Shown in pieces: positions 1 to 7,162 of a stretch of DNA of 13,407 bases (its first letter is position 1; every line of letters starts with the position of its first letter). The stretch is taken from assembly GCA_011048855.1 (NCBI GenBank), contig DSCZ01000385.1, positions 1 to 13,407 on the forward strand, read 5' to 3'. A program made the translations under genes and the position numbers. Under the pieces are notes generated by a model. That model worked only from the letters and a program-made list of their open reading frames with translations. It was not told the DNA's origin and searched no databases. This DNA is from Desulfobacteraceae bacterium (lineage in GTDB: Bacteria; Desulfobacterota; DSM-4660; Desulfatiglandales; Desulfatiglandaceae).

Positions 1-629
1 ATTCAGCGGTGAAGCATCAGGGTGTAAGGGCCTATAAGCTTGCCAGAAAAGGGGTTCATGTTGATCTGAAAAAGAGAGCGGTGAATATTTTTGAACTCGA
101 ACTGATTGATTACCAGGCACCTTATGCGACGCTGAAGATTCGGTGTTCTGCGGGGACATACGTCCGGGCCCTCGCGGCCGATCTTGGCGAAGCGATGGGT
201 AATGCAGCACATTTGACGGCTTTGAGGCGTCTCAGTGTGGGTTCGTACACCTGCACAGACGCTTTGAATTCCGTAGATTTGAAGAGTGGGGCGGCTTGCC
301 GCGAAAAACTGTTTACCCGGTTAATTGATCCGGTGAAGGCACTTGAATGGATGCCTTCAATAACCATATCGGCCGAGCTGGCCGACAGGATGCGCCTGGG
401 ATATCAACCGAAAATGGCCGAGATGGACGCCGAAGCCGATTTTGTAAGCCGAACACAGGGTTGCTTGGTTAAAGTTGTCGCCGATGGCAGCCTTGTTGCA
501 GTGGGCCGTTTGGGTGAGGCCGGAGGAAATGGAAAAAGTGGTTTCACCGGGGAGCGGGTGTTTACATCGTGTTTTTCGAACAATTATAGTAAAGGAGGAA
601 AAAAAAGTGGTTTTAACGGTGGAGGCTAA
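1..629 (+). CDS. truB: tRNA pseudouridine(55) synthase TruB, 3' part (5' end outside window)
   Basis: TruB converts U55 in the T-loop of tRNAs to pseudouridine in the cytoplasm. About 208 C-terminal residues are visible. They open with [17 protein letters not shown], matching the family's conserved 'YSALK..G.RAY.LAR.G' block, and continue with [15 protein letters not shown], the conserved motif near the end of the catalytic domain. The catalytic Asp motif (G.LDP.ATG) should lie upstream and cannot be checked. The last ~100 residues correspond to the PUA-like RNA-binding end. The final ~20 residues are a low-complexity Ser/Gly/Lys/Asn tail, encoded across the ribosome-binding site and first 23 nt of rpsO; TruB usually ends near the 'RVF' seen here just before that tail. 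Stop is TAA at 627-629. The order truB-rpsO-pnp is widespread in proteobacteria. Confidence 0.95.
   Translation, partial: SAVKHQGVRAYKLARKGVHVDLKKRAVNIFELELIDYQAPYATLKIRCSAGTYVRALAADLGEAMGNAAHLTALRRLSVGSYTCTDALNSVDLKSGAACREKLFTRLIDPVKALEWMPSITISAELADRMRLGYQPKMAEMDAEADFVSRTQGCLVKVVADGSLVAVGRLGEAGGNGKSGFTGERVFTSCFSNNYSKGGKKSGFNGGG
591..598 (+). promoter_or_regulatory. Ribosome-binding site that fixes the GTG start of rpsO
   Basis: AAAGGAGG is a near-perfect Shine-Dalgarno sequence 8 nt before GTG at 607. It decides the rpsO start, because the reading frame is open much further upstream. It lies within the coding sequence of truB, so ribosomes finishing truB pass over it and translation may be coupled. 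Confidence 0.85.
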
Positions 630-876
630 GAAAGACATTATAGAGAAGTTCAAGACCCACGAAAAGGACACCGGTTCTTCCGAGGTTCAAATAGCTTTGT
701 TGACGGGTCGAATCGAGTACCTTACGGACCATTTCAAAGTTCATAAGAAAGATCATCATTCACGGCGAGGGCTTTTGAAACTTGTTGGAAAAAGAAGGCG
801 GCTTCTGAATTATCTCAAGAAAAACGACATGGAAAAATACCGCGTCGTAATCAAGGAGCTGGGGATTCGAAAATAG
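607..876 (+). CDS. rpsO: 30S ribosomal protein S15
   Basis: S15 is a primary 16S rRNA-binding protein that organises the central (platform) domain of the small subunit. From GTG at 607 the product is 89 residues, exactly the usual bacterial S15 length, starting [15 protein letters not shown]. The family signature is present: [16 protein letters not shown], then the H..D..S RNA-binding motif in [12 protein letters not shown], then the basic helix [11 protein letters not shown]. The frame is open upstream to 475, but only the 607 start has a good ribosome-binding site and gives the family length. The gene overlaps the end of truB by 23 nt and precedes pnp, as in many proteobacteria. In E. coli S15 represses its own translation through its mRNA; I cannot identify the corresponding fold here. 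Confidence 0.97.
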   Translation: MVLTVEAKKDIIEKFKTHEKDTGSSEVQIALLTGRIEYLTDHFKVHKKDHHSRRGLLKLVGKRRRLLNYLKKNDMEKYRVVIKELGIRK

Positions 877-914
877 GCCTGCACCTCGCTTTTTTTGCTT
901 CAGCCTTTGGCTTG

Positions 915-930
915 CACCGGTTCACCGGTG
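915..930 (+). promoter_or_regulatory. Perfect GC-rich hairpin in the rpsO-pnp intergenic region
   Basis: CACCGG (915-920) pairs with CCGGTG (925-930) around a TTCA loop, a 6-bp stem with no mismatch. It is followed only by GTTTGACATT, a poor U-tract, so it is not a convincing full terminator. In E. coli the rpsO-pnp spacer carries the rpsO terminator and an RNase III-processed hairpin by which PNPase controls its own mRNA. This stem sits in the equivalent place, but the functional link is inference. Confidence 0.45.
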
Positions 931-932
931 GT

Positions 933-963
933 TTGACATTGTATAGTGCGTAAGAAGTTTATT
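933..963 (+). promoter_or_regulatory. Weak candidate promoter for pnp
   Basis: A perfect -35 box TTGACA lies at 933-938. The best -10 at tolerable spacing is TTTATT at 958-963 (19-nt spacer, 4 of 6 matches). A better -10-like hexamer, TATAGT at 942-947, is far too close to this -35 and has no good -35 of its own. A second promoter just after rpsO would fit the E. coli arrangement, but the evidence is thin. Confidence 0.2.
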
Positions 964-968
964 CTGCA

Positions 969-992
969 GGCGCCACGCAGGGGCGGGGTGCC
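969..992 (+). promoter_or_regulatory. Candidate hairpin in the pnp leader
   Basis: GGCGCC (969-974) can pair with GGTGCC (987-992), 6 bp including one G-U, around a 12-nt loop. It sits in an unusually GC-rich stretch (about 966-1010) some 50 nt before the pnp start. A long leader with stem-loops is where pnp autoregulation acts in E. coli. Here it is only a candidate. Confidence 0.25.
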
Positions 993-1044
993 GAAGCGCA
1001 GCAGGGTGGTATGGAATTGCCAACTAAAATTGAAAGGATAAATT

Positions 1045-3129
1045 ATGATTAAAAGTTGTTCTGTTGAAATCAACGGTAAGCCGTTGAACATTGAATCAGG
1101 TCGTATTGCCAAGCAGGCAAGCGGGTCAGCGGTTGTAACCTATGGTGAGACCGTTGTGCTGGTTACTGCGGTTTCGACCGATGAGATTCGTGCGGGAATC
1201 GATTTTCTTCCGTTGACCGTCGAATACCAGGAGATGTCATATGCGGGAGGAAGAATTCCAGGGAATTTTTTCAGAAGAGACATGGGTCGGCCCGGAGAAA
1301 CCGAGACGCTGACAGCACGCTTGATAGACAGGCCGTTGCGTCCGTTGTTCCCCAAGGACTATCATTTTGAAACGCAGGTTATTGCGAGTGTTCTTTCCAC
1401 TGACAAGGAAAACGAAGCGGATATCCTTGCGCTCCTTGGAGCCTCGGCGGCCCTTGAAGTTTCGGATATACCATTCGGAGGGCCTGTTGCAGGAGTGCGT
1501 GTCGGTAGAATCGATGGGGAATTTATCGCCAACCCCACCGTCAGCGAGCAGGCACAGAGCGATATTAACTTGATTGTGGCGGGAAATCGATCAGGGGTGG
1601 TCATGGTTGAAGGGGGCGCTCAATTCGCAGATGAGGCGGAAATGATCGACGCGGTTTTTTTTGGATATGACGCTCTTCAACCTCTGCTTGCAATTCAGGA
1701 GGAACTCAAGGCGGCTGTCGGGAAACCGAAACGGTCGGTTCCAGTATCCCCATCAATCGATATCGCTGGAGATAAAATACGCGAGGTGGCGGAAACCCGG
1801 CTTTCGGAGGTAATCGCGACCGCCGATAAAATGGAGCGTCAGCGAAAGCGGAAAGAAGCCATTCAACATTCAATTGATGCACTGTCAGGTGAATTTGAAG
1901 GTCGTGAGACCGACATAGCCGAGGCTGTTCACGATCTTGAAAAAGAAATGGTCCGTCGGATGATTATCGATGAAGGGCGCAGGATTGACGGCAGACCGCT
2001 TGACAAGGTCAGGCCGATTGAATGCGTTGTCGGGCTTCTTCCAAGGGTGCATGGCTCCGCTTTGTTTACCCGGGGGGAGACCCAGGCGATGGTGTTTACG
2101 ACTCTGGGAACAGAACGGGACGAGCAAAGGATTGAATCGATTTACGGAGAGCATTTCAGGTCTTTTATACTTCATTACAATTTTCCGCCATACTCGGTCG
2201 GTGAGGCGAAACGCCTGGGCGGACCGGGTCGCAGGGAAATAGGGCATGGCGCGCTCGCCAGGCGTGCCCTTCAACCGATCATGCCCGATCCGGATGATTT
2301 CCAATACTGCGTCAGAGTGGTATCAGAGATCCTCGAATCGAACGGTTCATCGTCTATGGCGACGGTTTGCGGGGGAACTTTGTCACTGATGGATGCAGGC
2401 GTCCCTATCAAGGATTCAGTTGCGGGCGTGGCTATGGGACTCGTTTCGGAAAAGGGAAAAATAGCCGTACTCACCGACATTATCGGCGACGAAGACCACT
2501 ATGGTGATATGGACTTCAAGGTTACGGGAACACGGGACGGGATAACAGCCCTGCAGATGGATATAAAAATAGATGGTATAACCCGGGAGGTAGTTCAGCA
2601 GGCCCTGAGCCAGGCAAAGGAAGGCCGCCTCCATATTCTGGATGAAATGAACAAGGCGATAGCTAGGCCGAGGCCCGAGATATCACAGTATGCCCCGATA
2701 ATCATTACGATCAAGATAAAACCCGAGAAGGTGAGAGTTTTGATCGGAGCGGGCGGGAAAACGATTCGAGAAATTACGACGGCAAGCGGGAGCAGGATAG
2801 AGGTTGACGATGAAGGCACCGTTCAGATTTCTTCCTGTGACAAGGAAAGTGCGGATTTAGCCGTAAAAATGGTGAAAGATATAGTTCAAGAGGCCGAAGT
2901 AGGTAAAATATACAAAGGTAAAGTGGTTAGAATAATGGATTTCGGTGCTTTTGTAGAAATTTTTCCCGGTACAGACGGGTTGGTTCATATTTCACAGCTC
3001 GATCGCGAAAGAGTCAATCGCGTGACAGATGTACTCAATGAAGGCGACGAAGTGATGGTCAAAGTTCTTGAAGTAGACGACAATGGCAAAATACGCCTTT
3101 CCAGAAAGGCTGCGCTTGAAGAAAGCTGA
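1045..3129 (+). CDS. pnp: Polyribonucleotide nucleotidyltransferase (PNPase)
   Basis: PNPase degrades RNA 3'-to-5' by phosphorolysis (and can add tails in reverse) as a trimeric ring. At 694 residues it is close to E. coli PNPase (711). Two RNase PH-like domains are recognisable: the first has FFRRDMGRPGE, the second has LGGPGRREIGHG, SNGSSSMATVCGG and DIIGDEDHYGDMDFKV. D482 and D488 match the E. coli catalytic aspartates D486 and D492. A KH domain follows with the G-x-x-G loop at residues 568-571 (GAGG rather than the commoner GPGG), then an S1 domain at about 620-690 (GKIYKGKVVRIMDFGAFVEI). The ATG has AAAGGA 6 nt upstream. The stop is 4 nt before the peptidase start, so the genes are co-transcribed. 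Confidence 0.98.
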   Translation: MIKSCSVEINGKPLNIESGRIAKQASGSAVVTYGETVVLVTAVSTDEIRAGIDFLPLTVEYQEMSYAGGRIPGNFFRRDMGRPGETETLTARLIDRPLRPLFPKDYHFETQVIASVLSTDKENEADILALLGASAALEVSDIPFGGPVAGVRVGRIDGEFIANPTVSEQAQSDINLIVAGNRSGVVMVEGGAQFADEAEMIDAVFFGYDALQPLLAIQEELKAAVGKPKRSVPVSPSIDIAGDKIREVAETRLSEVIATADKMERQRKRKEAIQHSIDALSGEFEGRETDIAEAVHDLEKEMVRRMIIDEGRRIDGRPLDKVRPIECVVGLLPRVHGSALFTRGETQAMVFTTLGTERDEQRIESIYGEHFRSFILHYNFPPYSVGEAKRLGGPGRREIGHGALARRALQPIMPDPDDFQYCVRVVSEILESNGSSSMATVCGGTLSLMDAGVPIKDSVAGVAMGLVSEKGKIAVLTDIIGDEDHYGDMDFKVTGTRDGITALQMDIKIDGITREVVQQALSQAKEGRLHILDEMNKAIARPRPEISQYAPIIITIKIKPEKVRVLIGAGGKTIREITTASGSRIEVDDEGTVQISSCDKESADLAVKMVKDIVQEAEVGKIYKGKVVRIMDFGAFVEIFPGTDGLVHISQLDRERVNRVTDVLNEGDEVMVKVLEVDDNGKIRLSRKAALEES

Positions 3130-3133
3130 TTCG

Positions 3134-4396
3134 ATGTACAACAAGACCTGTCTGAAAAACGGTGTTAGAATCATTTCCGAAAAATCGGAACACGTGCAGT
3201 CGGTTTCGATGGGGATCTGGATAGGTACAGGTTCCAGGGACGAGGATACCGCGTTGAGCGGCATTTCTCATTTCATCGAACATATGGTTTTTAAAGGTAC
3301 GAAGAGGCGCAGCGGGATCCAGATTGCGAAGGAGTTTGATGCGATCGGGGGACTTTCGAACGCCTTTACAGGAAAAGAGTATACCTGCTATCATGCCAGG
3401 GTCTTAAGAAAGCACTTTGATGTGTGCACCGATCTGCTTGGAGACATCGTGTTGAATCCGACATTCAATCCGGTGGACCTTGAACGTGAACGGCAGGTGG
3501 TGCTTCAAGAGATAAGCATGGTTGAGGATACACCTGATGATATGATACAGGAACTTCTGACCCGGTCGTTCTGGCCGGGTCATCCGCTGGGGCTGTCGGT
3601 TCTTGGCTCGGACGAAACCGTTTCAGGGATCGACCGAGAGGTTTTACTTCGGCATATGGGTTGTGCATATGTTCCCGGCACGATTCTTGTGACCGCCGCA
3701 GGAAATATTCACCATAATGAACTGGTCGAACGATTCGCCCCTCTTTTTGAACCCCTGGAGCCGGGTGAGCACCTTCCTCCGCGTTGCAATCCCGAACCCC
3801 ACGGAGAGATGTCCTGCCATGAAAAAGACCTGGAGCAGGTGCATATCTGCATCGGTGGCTGCGCACCGTCTCAGAAGGATGACAGCCGATTCGCCTGCTC
3901 TATTTTCAACACAATCCTGGGCGGCAACATGAGCTCAAGGCTGTTTCAAGAGGTCAGGGAAAACCGGGGACTTGCATATTCGGTGTTTTCTTTCGTTGCT
4001 TCGTATCAGGACGCAGGGCTCCTGGGGGTCTACGCCGCCACGGATCCCGGCCAGGTGAATGAACTGCTTTCCACCGTAAAGGCCGAGATACAAAAAGTGT
4101 GCGACGGAGAATTGACCAGCTCGGACGTCGAGGCTGCAAGAGAGTATTTGATAGGGTCGATGCATCTTTCAGAGGAGAGCCCGGATCATTTGATGAGTAG
4201 ACTTGCCAAAAATGAATTTCTTTTCGGTCACCCGGTTAGCTGCAAAGAAGTTGAATCCAGGCTCCTGCAGGTTGATGTCGACGAGGTGGTGGAAGCGGCT
4301 TACCATGCTTTTTTACGGCAGCCGGTTTCCCTTGTGACACTTGGGCCTTTCACCAGAAGTGAACTTGATGATGATCATCTGGTTTTTGGAACATAG
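3134..4396 (+). CDS. M16 family zinc peptidase (processing-peptidase-like)
   Basis: This is a pitrilysin/insulinase-superfamily metallopeptidase of 420 residues, the single-subunit size of B. subtilis MlpA/YmxG. The inverted zinc motif HFIEH is at residues 46-50, and the third ligand is E126, 76 residues beyond the second His as the family requires. The C-terminal domain carries RENRGLAYSVFS, the Arg/Tyr substrate-binding segment conserved in M16. I chose ATG 3134 because it starts MYNKTCLKNGVRII, the normal family N-terminus. An in-frame ATG at 3083 would add 17 residues encoded inside pnp. No strong ribosome-binding site is seen, so translation is probably coupled to pnp, which ends 4 nt earlier. 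There is no signal peptide, so it is probably cytoplasmic. Its natural substrate is not known from sequence. Confidence 0.93.
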   Translation: MYNKTCLKNGVRIISEKSEHVQSVSMGIWIGTGSRDEDTALSGISHFIEHMVFKGTKRRSGIQIAKEFDAIGGLSNAFTGKEYTCYHARVLRKHFDVCTDLLGDIVLNPTFNPVDLERERQVVLQEISMVEDTPDDMIQELLTRSFWPGHPLGLSVLGSDETVSGIDREVLLRHMGCAYVPGTILVTAAGNIHHNELVERFAPLFEPLEPGEHLPPRCNPEPHGEMSCHEKDLEQVHICIGGCAPSQKDDSRFACSIFNTILGGNMSSRLFQEVRENRGLAYSVFSFVASYQDAGLLGVYAATDPGQVNELLSTVKAEIQKVCDGELTSSDVEAAREYLIGSMHLSEESPDHLMSRLAKNEFLFGHPVSCKEVESRLLQVDVDEVVEAAYHAFLRQPVSLVTLGPFTRSELDDDHLVFGT

Positions 4397-4852
4397 ATGG
4401 CGGAAAATCTCAACATCCCGGTAAAATTGCTTCCTCACTCTGCAGGAATGAACCTGCCTGCCTACGCGTCGGATGGCGCCTCCGGCATGGATCTCAGGGC
4501 CTGTGTTGAGGAACCTTTAGTCCTGAATCCCGGTGCAACAGCCCTTGTGCCTACGGGAATAGCGCTGGCCATTCCGGAGGGATTCGAGGGAACGATCCGA
4601 CCTAGAAGCGGTCTTGCTCTTCACCACGGTATTGGAATGGTGAATTCACCCGGTACGATCGACTGCGACTACCGTGGTGAAATCAAGGTGATTTTAATAA
4701 ACTGGGGTCACGAACCTTTCACTGTAAAGAGGGGGGAAAGGGTTGCACAGCTGGTTTTCTCGCGTGTATTACGCGCAGAACTCCGCCCTGTTTCCGTACT
4801 GGATGAAACTTCGAGGGGCGGCGGCGGTTTCGGCCACACAGGGATCAACTGA
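4397..4852 (+). CDS. dut: Deoxyuridine 5'-triphosphate nucleotidohydrolase (dUTPase)
   Basis: dUTPase hydrolyses dUTP to dUMP and pyrophosphate, keeping uracil out of DNA and feeding thymidylate synthesis. The 151-residue protein is the standard homotrimeric type, with all five motifs in order: GASGMDLRA (27-35), RPRSGLA (68-74), [11 protein letters not shown] (86-96), [10 protein letters not shown] (112-121) and the flexible C-terminal GGGGFGHTG (141-149). D89 corresponds to the catalytic Asp (D90 in E. coli). His replaces the more usual Ser in the last motif (GFGHTG for GFGSTG). The ATG follows the peptidase stop codon with no gap (TAG-ATG), and no good ribosome-binding site is visible, pointing to translational coupling. 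Confidence 0.98.
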   Translation: MAENLNIPVKLLPHSAGMNLPAYASDGASGMDLRACVEEPLVLNPGATALVPTGIALAIPEGFEGTIRPRSGLALHHGIGMVNSPGTIDCDYRGEIKVILINWGHEPFTVKRGERVAQLVFSRVLRAELRPVSVLDETSRGGGGFGHTGIN

Positions 4853-4857
4853 AAGCC

Positions 4858-5697
4858 ATGTTCAGGTTCTCCGTACTCGCTTCCGGCAGCAAGGGTAATG
4901 CCTGTTATGTTGAAACCGCCGAAGCATGTGTGCTTGTAGATGCAGGTCTGAGCTGCAGGGAGATGGAAAGACGTTTGACTCTTCTTGATTTGTCTGCATC
5001 CAGACTGGATGCGATTATATTGACCCATGAACATGTAGATCATATCCGGGGCGCCGGCGTCATGGCTAGACGCTATGCTCTTCCGGTATACGCCACCGAG
5101 GGAACGATAAGCGCCGGGGCACGCACGATAGGGAAATTGCCGAGGTTTGTTCCGGTTGAGACAGGGGCTCGTTTTGCGATCAAGGATTTGGTCGTTGAGC
5201 CGTTCACCAAATGCCACGACGCTTCGGACCCCTTTGCGCTCACTTTGAGCTGTGACGGCATGAAACTGGGAATCGCCACGGATCTCGGGCGCAGCACCCG
5301 GCTTGTGGAAGACAAATTACAGGGTTGTAATGCGCTGATCATGGAATTTAACCACGACCCGGATATGCTCGAAAACGGACCTTACCCGCTTTTTCTGAAA
5401 CGGAGAATCAAAGGGCCTGAAGGACATCTATCAAATGGTGAAGGCGCCTGTCTCGTGAACCTGCTGGCCCACGAAAGCCTGGATTGTGTCGTTTGCGCCC
5501 ATTTAAGCGAGATCAACAACAATCCATTCTCCGCTCATGAAGAGGCCCGCAGAAGCCTTGTGCATTCAGGCTTTGGAAAGGTACAGCTGATAATAGCAGA
5601 GCAGGGATCTCCAGGCGCGCTTATCGAATTGAGAGATGCTCGGGCGGATGTCCTTGACAATCGCGCCGGTAATTTGCTCTCCAAGTCAAAGCCATGA
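4858..5697 (+). CDS. walJ: Metallo-beta-lactamase-fold exonuclease of the WalJ/YycJ (VicX) family
   Basis: The 279-residue protein starts MFRFSVLASGSKGNACYVE, the hallmark opening of the YycJ/WalJ family, and carries the metal-binding set of the fold: HEHVDH (57-62), H120 in FTKCHDA, D142 in ATDLGR, GHLSNGE (189-195) and AHLSEINNN (214-222). Characterised relatives in Gram-positive bacteria are Mn-dependent 5'-to-3' exonucleases on double-stranded DNA, encoded with the WalRK two-component system. No such system is in this window, so only the biochemical activity should be carried over. It begins 5 nt after dut with a weak ribosome-binding site and is probably coupled. The frame stays open for 51 codons past the TGA at 5695-5697, but the protein already has full family length. 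Confidence 0.88.
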   Translation: MFRFSVLASGSKGNACYVETAEACVLVDAGLSCREMERRLTLLDLSASRLDAIILTHEHVDHIRGAGVMARRYALPVYATEGTISAGARTIGKLPRFVPVETGARFAIKDLVVEPFTKCHDASDPFALTLSCDGMKLGIATDLGRSTRLVEDKLQGCNALIMEFNHDPDMLENGPYPLFLKRRIKGPEGHLSNGEGACLVNLLAHESLDCVVCAHLSEINNNPFSAHEEARRSLVHSGFGKVQLIIAEQGSPGALIELRDARADVLDNRAGNLLSKSKP

Positions 5698-5751
5698 AAT
5701 GACGGCGTCCTAATAAGTCAAAACAACGATGTCCCTCGGGGTCGGCGCCGC

Positions 5752-5812
5752 TGCCGGCATAGGCATCGGAAGTTGATCGGCGATTTTTTCGACCCCGATA
5801 CCTACTCCGACA
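5752..5812. repeat. Imperfect inverted repeat built from degenerate hexamers, walJ-trmL spacer
   Basis: Left arm 5752-5769 and right arm 5795-5812 pair at 14 of 18 positions around a 25-nt loop. The right arm runs as hexamers CCGATA, CCTACT, CCGACA, CCGATA (5795-5818). The left arm shows the same period on the other strand. It lies in the 152-nt gap 5698-5849, which otherwise holds no gene I can support. It may be a transcript-end or RNA-stability structure, or a decayed intergenic repeat. It lacks the T-run of an intrinsic terminator. Confidence 0.5.
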
Positions 5813-5849
5813 CCGATAAGGCGGGGATGGTAATTTTTACGAGGCCATC

Positions 5850-6347
5850 ATGAAATGGGACATAACTAAAAACACGCACCGTCGAATTGAAAAGCCACGC
5901 CTTCAAATCGCCCTTTACCAGCCGGAGATTCCAGCCAACACAGGAAACATCGCCAGGCTGTGCGGTGCAGCAGAGCTGAAACTCCACCTTATCCATCCGC
6001 TGGGGTTCAGGGTTGACGACCGTAGTCTCAAGCGGGCCGGTCTTGATTACTGGCACGAAGTGGATGTAGCGCATCATGTGGATTTCCATGCTTTTTTGGA
6101 TGCTGTGGACCGCGGAGCGGGACTTATTGCATTCAGCCGGCATGCAGAGCGGCCCTATACGGAGGCTTCGATAAGCCCGGGGGGTGTTTTATTGTTTGGT
6201 TCCGAAACCCGCGGTCTCCCCGACGAAATACACCGTGGCTGGCCATGCTACCGAATACCGATATGGGGAAAGGTACGAAGCCTCAATCTTTCAACGAGCG
6301 TTGGAATCGTAAGCTACCATTTTTTGCACGGGCTTGGCTTCTTTTAA
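5850..6347 (+). CDS. trmL: tRNA (cytidine(34)-2'-O)-methyltransferase, SPOUT family
   Basis: TrmL methylates the 2'-OH of the wobble nucleotide in certain leucine tRNAs, using S-adenosylmethionine in a trefoil-knot active site. The 165-residue protein shows the family blocks: LYQPEIPANTGNIARLC (22-38), GLDYWHEVD, LLFGSETRGLP (114-124) and VRSLNLSTSVGIVSYH (142-157). The last two form the knotted cofactor site. Compared with E. coli TrmL (157 residues) it has about 17 extra N-terminal residues. ATG 5850 is nevertheless chosen because GAGG lies 5 nt upstream (5841-5844) and no later start precedes the conserved core. The gene ends 29 nt from the stop of the convergent enoyl-CoA hydratase gene, with no obvious terminator between them. 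Confidence 0.93.
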   Translation: MKWDITKNTHRRIEKPRLQIALYQPEIPANTGNIARLCGAAELKLHLIHPLGFRVDDRSLKRAGLDYWHEVDVAHHVDFHAFLDAVDRGAGLIAFSRHAERPYTEASISPGGVLLFGSETRGLPDEIHRGWPCYRIPIWGKVRSLNLSTSVGIVSYHFLHGLGFF

Positions 6348-6376
6348 AGCTGCAGCTGCAAGAAGGTCCGGAGTGC

Positions 6377-7162
6377 TTATTCCCCGGTAAAAACAGGCTC
6401 TCGCTTTTCCCTGAAAGCGGCGAAGCCTTCTTCCCGGTCCCTGGTTCCCCGCACCCGTATCGCGCCCTGTTCTTCAACCCTGAGGCCGGCTTCAAGACCT
6501 TCGTAGAGGCCGGCGGCCATGGCCTCCAGGACGCATCGTACAGCTATCGGCGGCCTTCGGGCGAGGGTTTCCGCCAGCTCGACCGCTCGGTCCATCAACT
6601 GTCCGGGAGGTTTAATTTCATTTACAAGGCCTGCGGCCAAGGCCTCCTGAGCATCTATTCTCCTGCTGAAAAGAATCATATCAAGAGCCTTGGCCCTTCC
6701 CACAAGGCGAGGGAGTCTCTGAGTCCCGCCCCAGCCCGGGATGATACCCAGATTTAGTTCGGTTAAGCCTACGGAGAATTTCGGGGCATCCACCATTAGC
6801 CTGAAATGGCAGGCCATGGCAAGTTCGAGGCCGCCTCCCAGTGCGTATCCATTGATGACGGCAATCGTGGGCTTAGGGAAACGATCGAGACGTTTCCACA
6901 GCGTTCGCCCCATATGGCTGGTTTCAGCCGGGTCGGCCGTATCGGAAACATCAAAGCCCGCAGAAAAGAATTTTTCACCGGCCCCGGTGATTATAACGGC
7001 CCGCACTTCATTGTCGTTTTCCACCTGGTCGAGGACTTTTTCGAAAGCCTTCATCGCTTCTAAATTCCAGGCATTTGCAGGTGGGTGGTCGATTACAACC
7101 GTTCCTACTTGCCCTGTTTTATTGAAAAGGATTTGGGTCAAATTATACCCCCTTTCTTGCAT
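6377..7162 (-). CDS. Enoyl-CoA hydratase/isomerase (crotonase family)
   Basis: Crotonase-fold enzyme, probably hydrating 2-enoyl-CoA to 3-hydroxyacyl-CoA in beta-oxidation or a related acyl-CoA pathway. From ATG 7162 it has 261 residues, normal for the family. The oxyanion-hole segments FSAGFDV (66-72) and ALGGGLELA (107-115) are present. Both catalytic acids are found: E113 and E135 (TELNLGIIPGWGGTQRL), matching the rat hydratase pair E144/E164, with two extra residues between them. The exact substrate cannot be told. ATG 7162 overlaps the fabH end by 20 nt, but its ribosome-binding site is weak. TTG at 7141 lies 6 nt after AAAGGGGG, just after the fabH stop, and is the better supported start by context; it would give 254 residues. 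Co-transcription with fabH is very likely. Confidence 0.92.
   Translation of the reverse strand: MQERGYNLTQILFNKTGQVGTVVIDHPPANAWNLEAMKAFEKVLDQVENDNEVRAVIITGAGEKFFSAGFDVSDTADPAETSHMGRTLWKRLDRFPKPTIAVINGYALGGGLELAMACHFRLMVDAPKFSVGLTELNLGIIPGWGGTQRLPRLVGRAKALDMILFSRRIDAQEALAAGLVNEIKPPGQLMDRAVELAETLARRPPIAVRCVLEAMAAGLYEGLEAGLRVEEQGAIRVRGTRDREEGFAAFREKREPVFTGE

Noticed and set aside
942..947. TATAGT as a pnp -10 box
   Set aside because: No acceptable -35 lies 16-18 nt upstream, and TTGACA at 933-938 is only 3 nt away.
1885..2304. 139-codon minus-strand frame inside pnp
   Set aside because: It is the complement of the conserved second RNase PH-like domain of PNPase and has no independent support.
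5695..5853. TGA at the end of walJ as a selenocysteine or readthrough codon
   Set aside because: The protein is already full length at the TGA, the following codons match nothing known, and the open frame is explained by the hexamer repeats.
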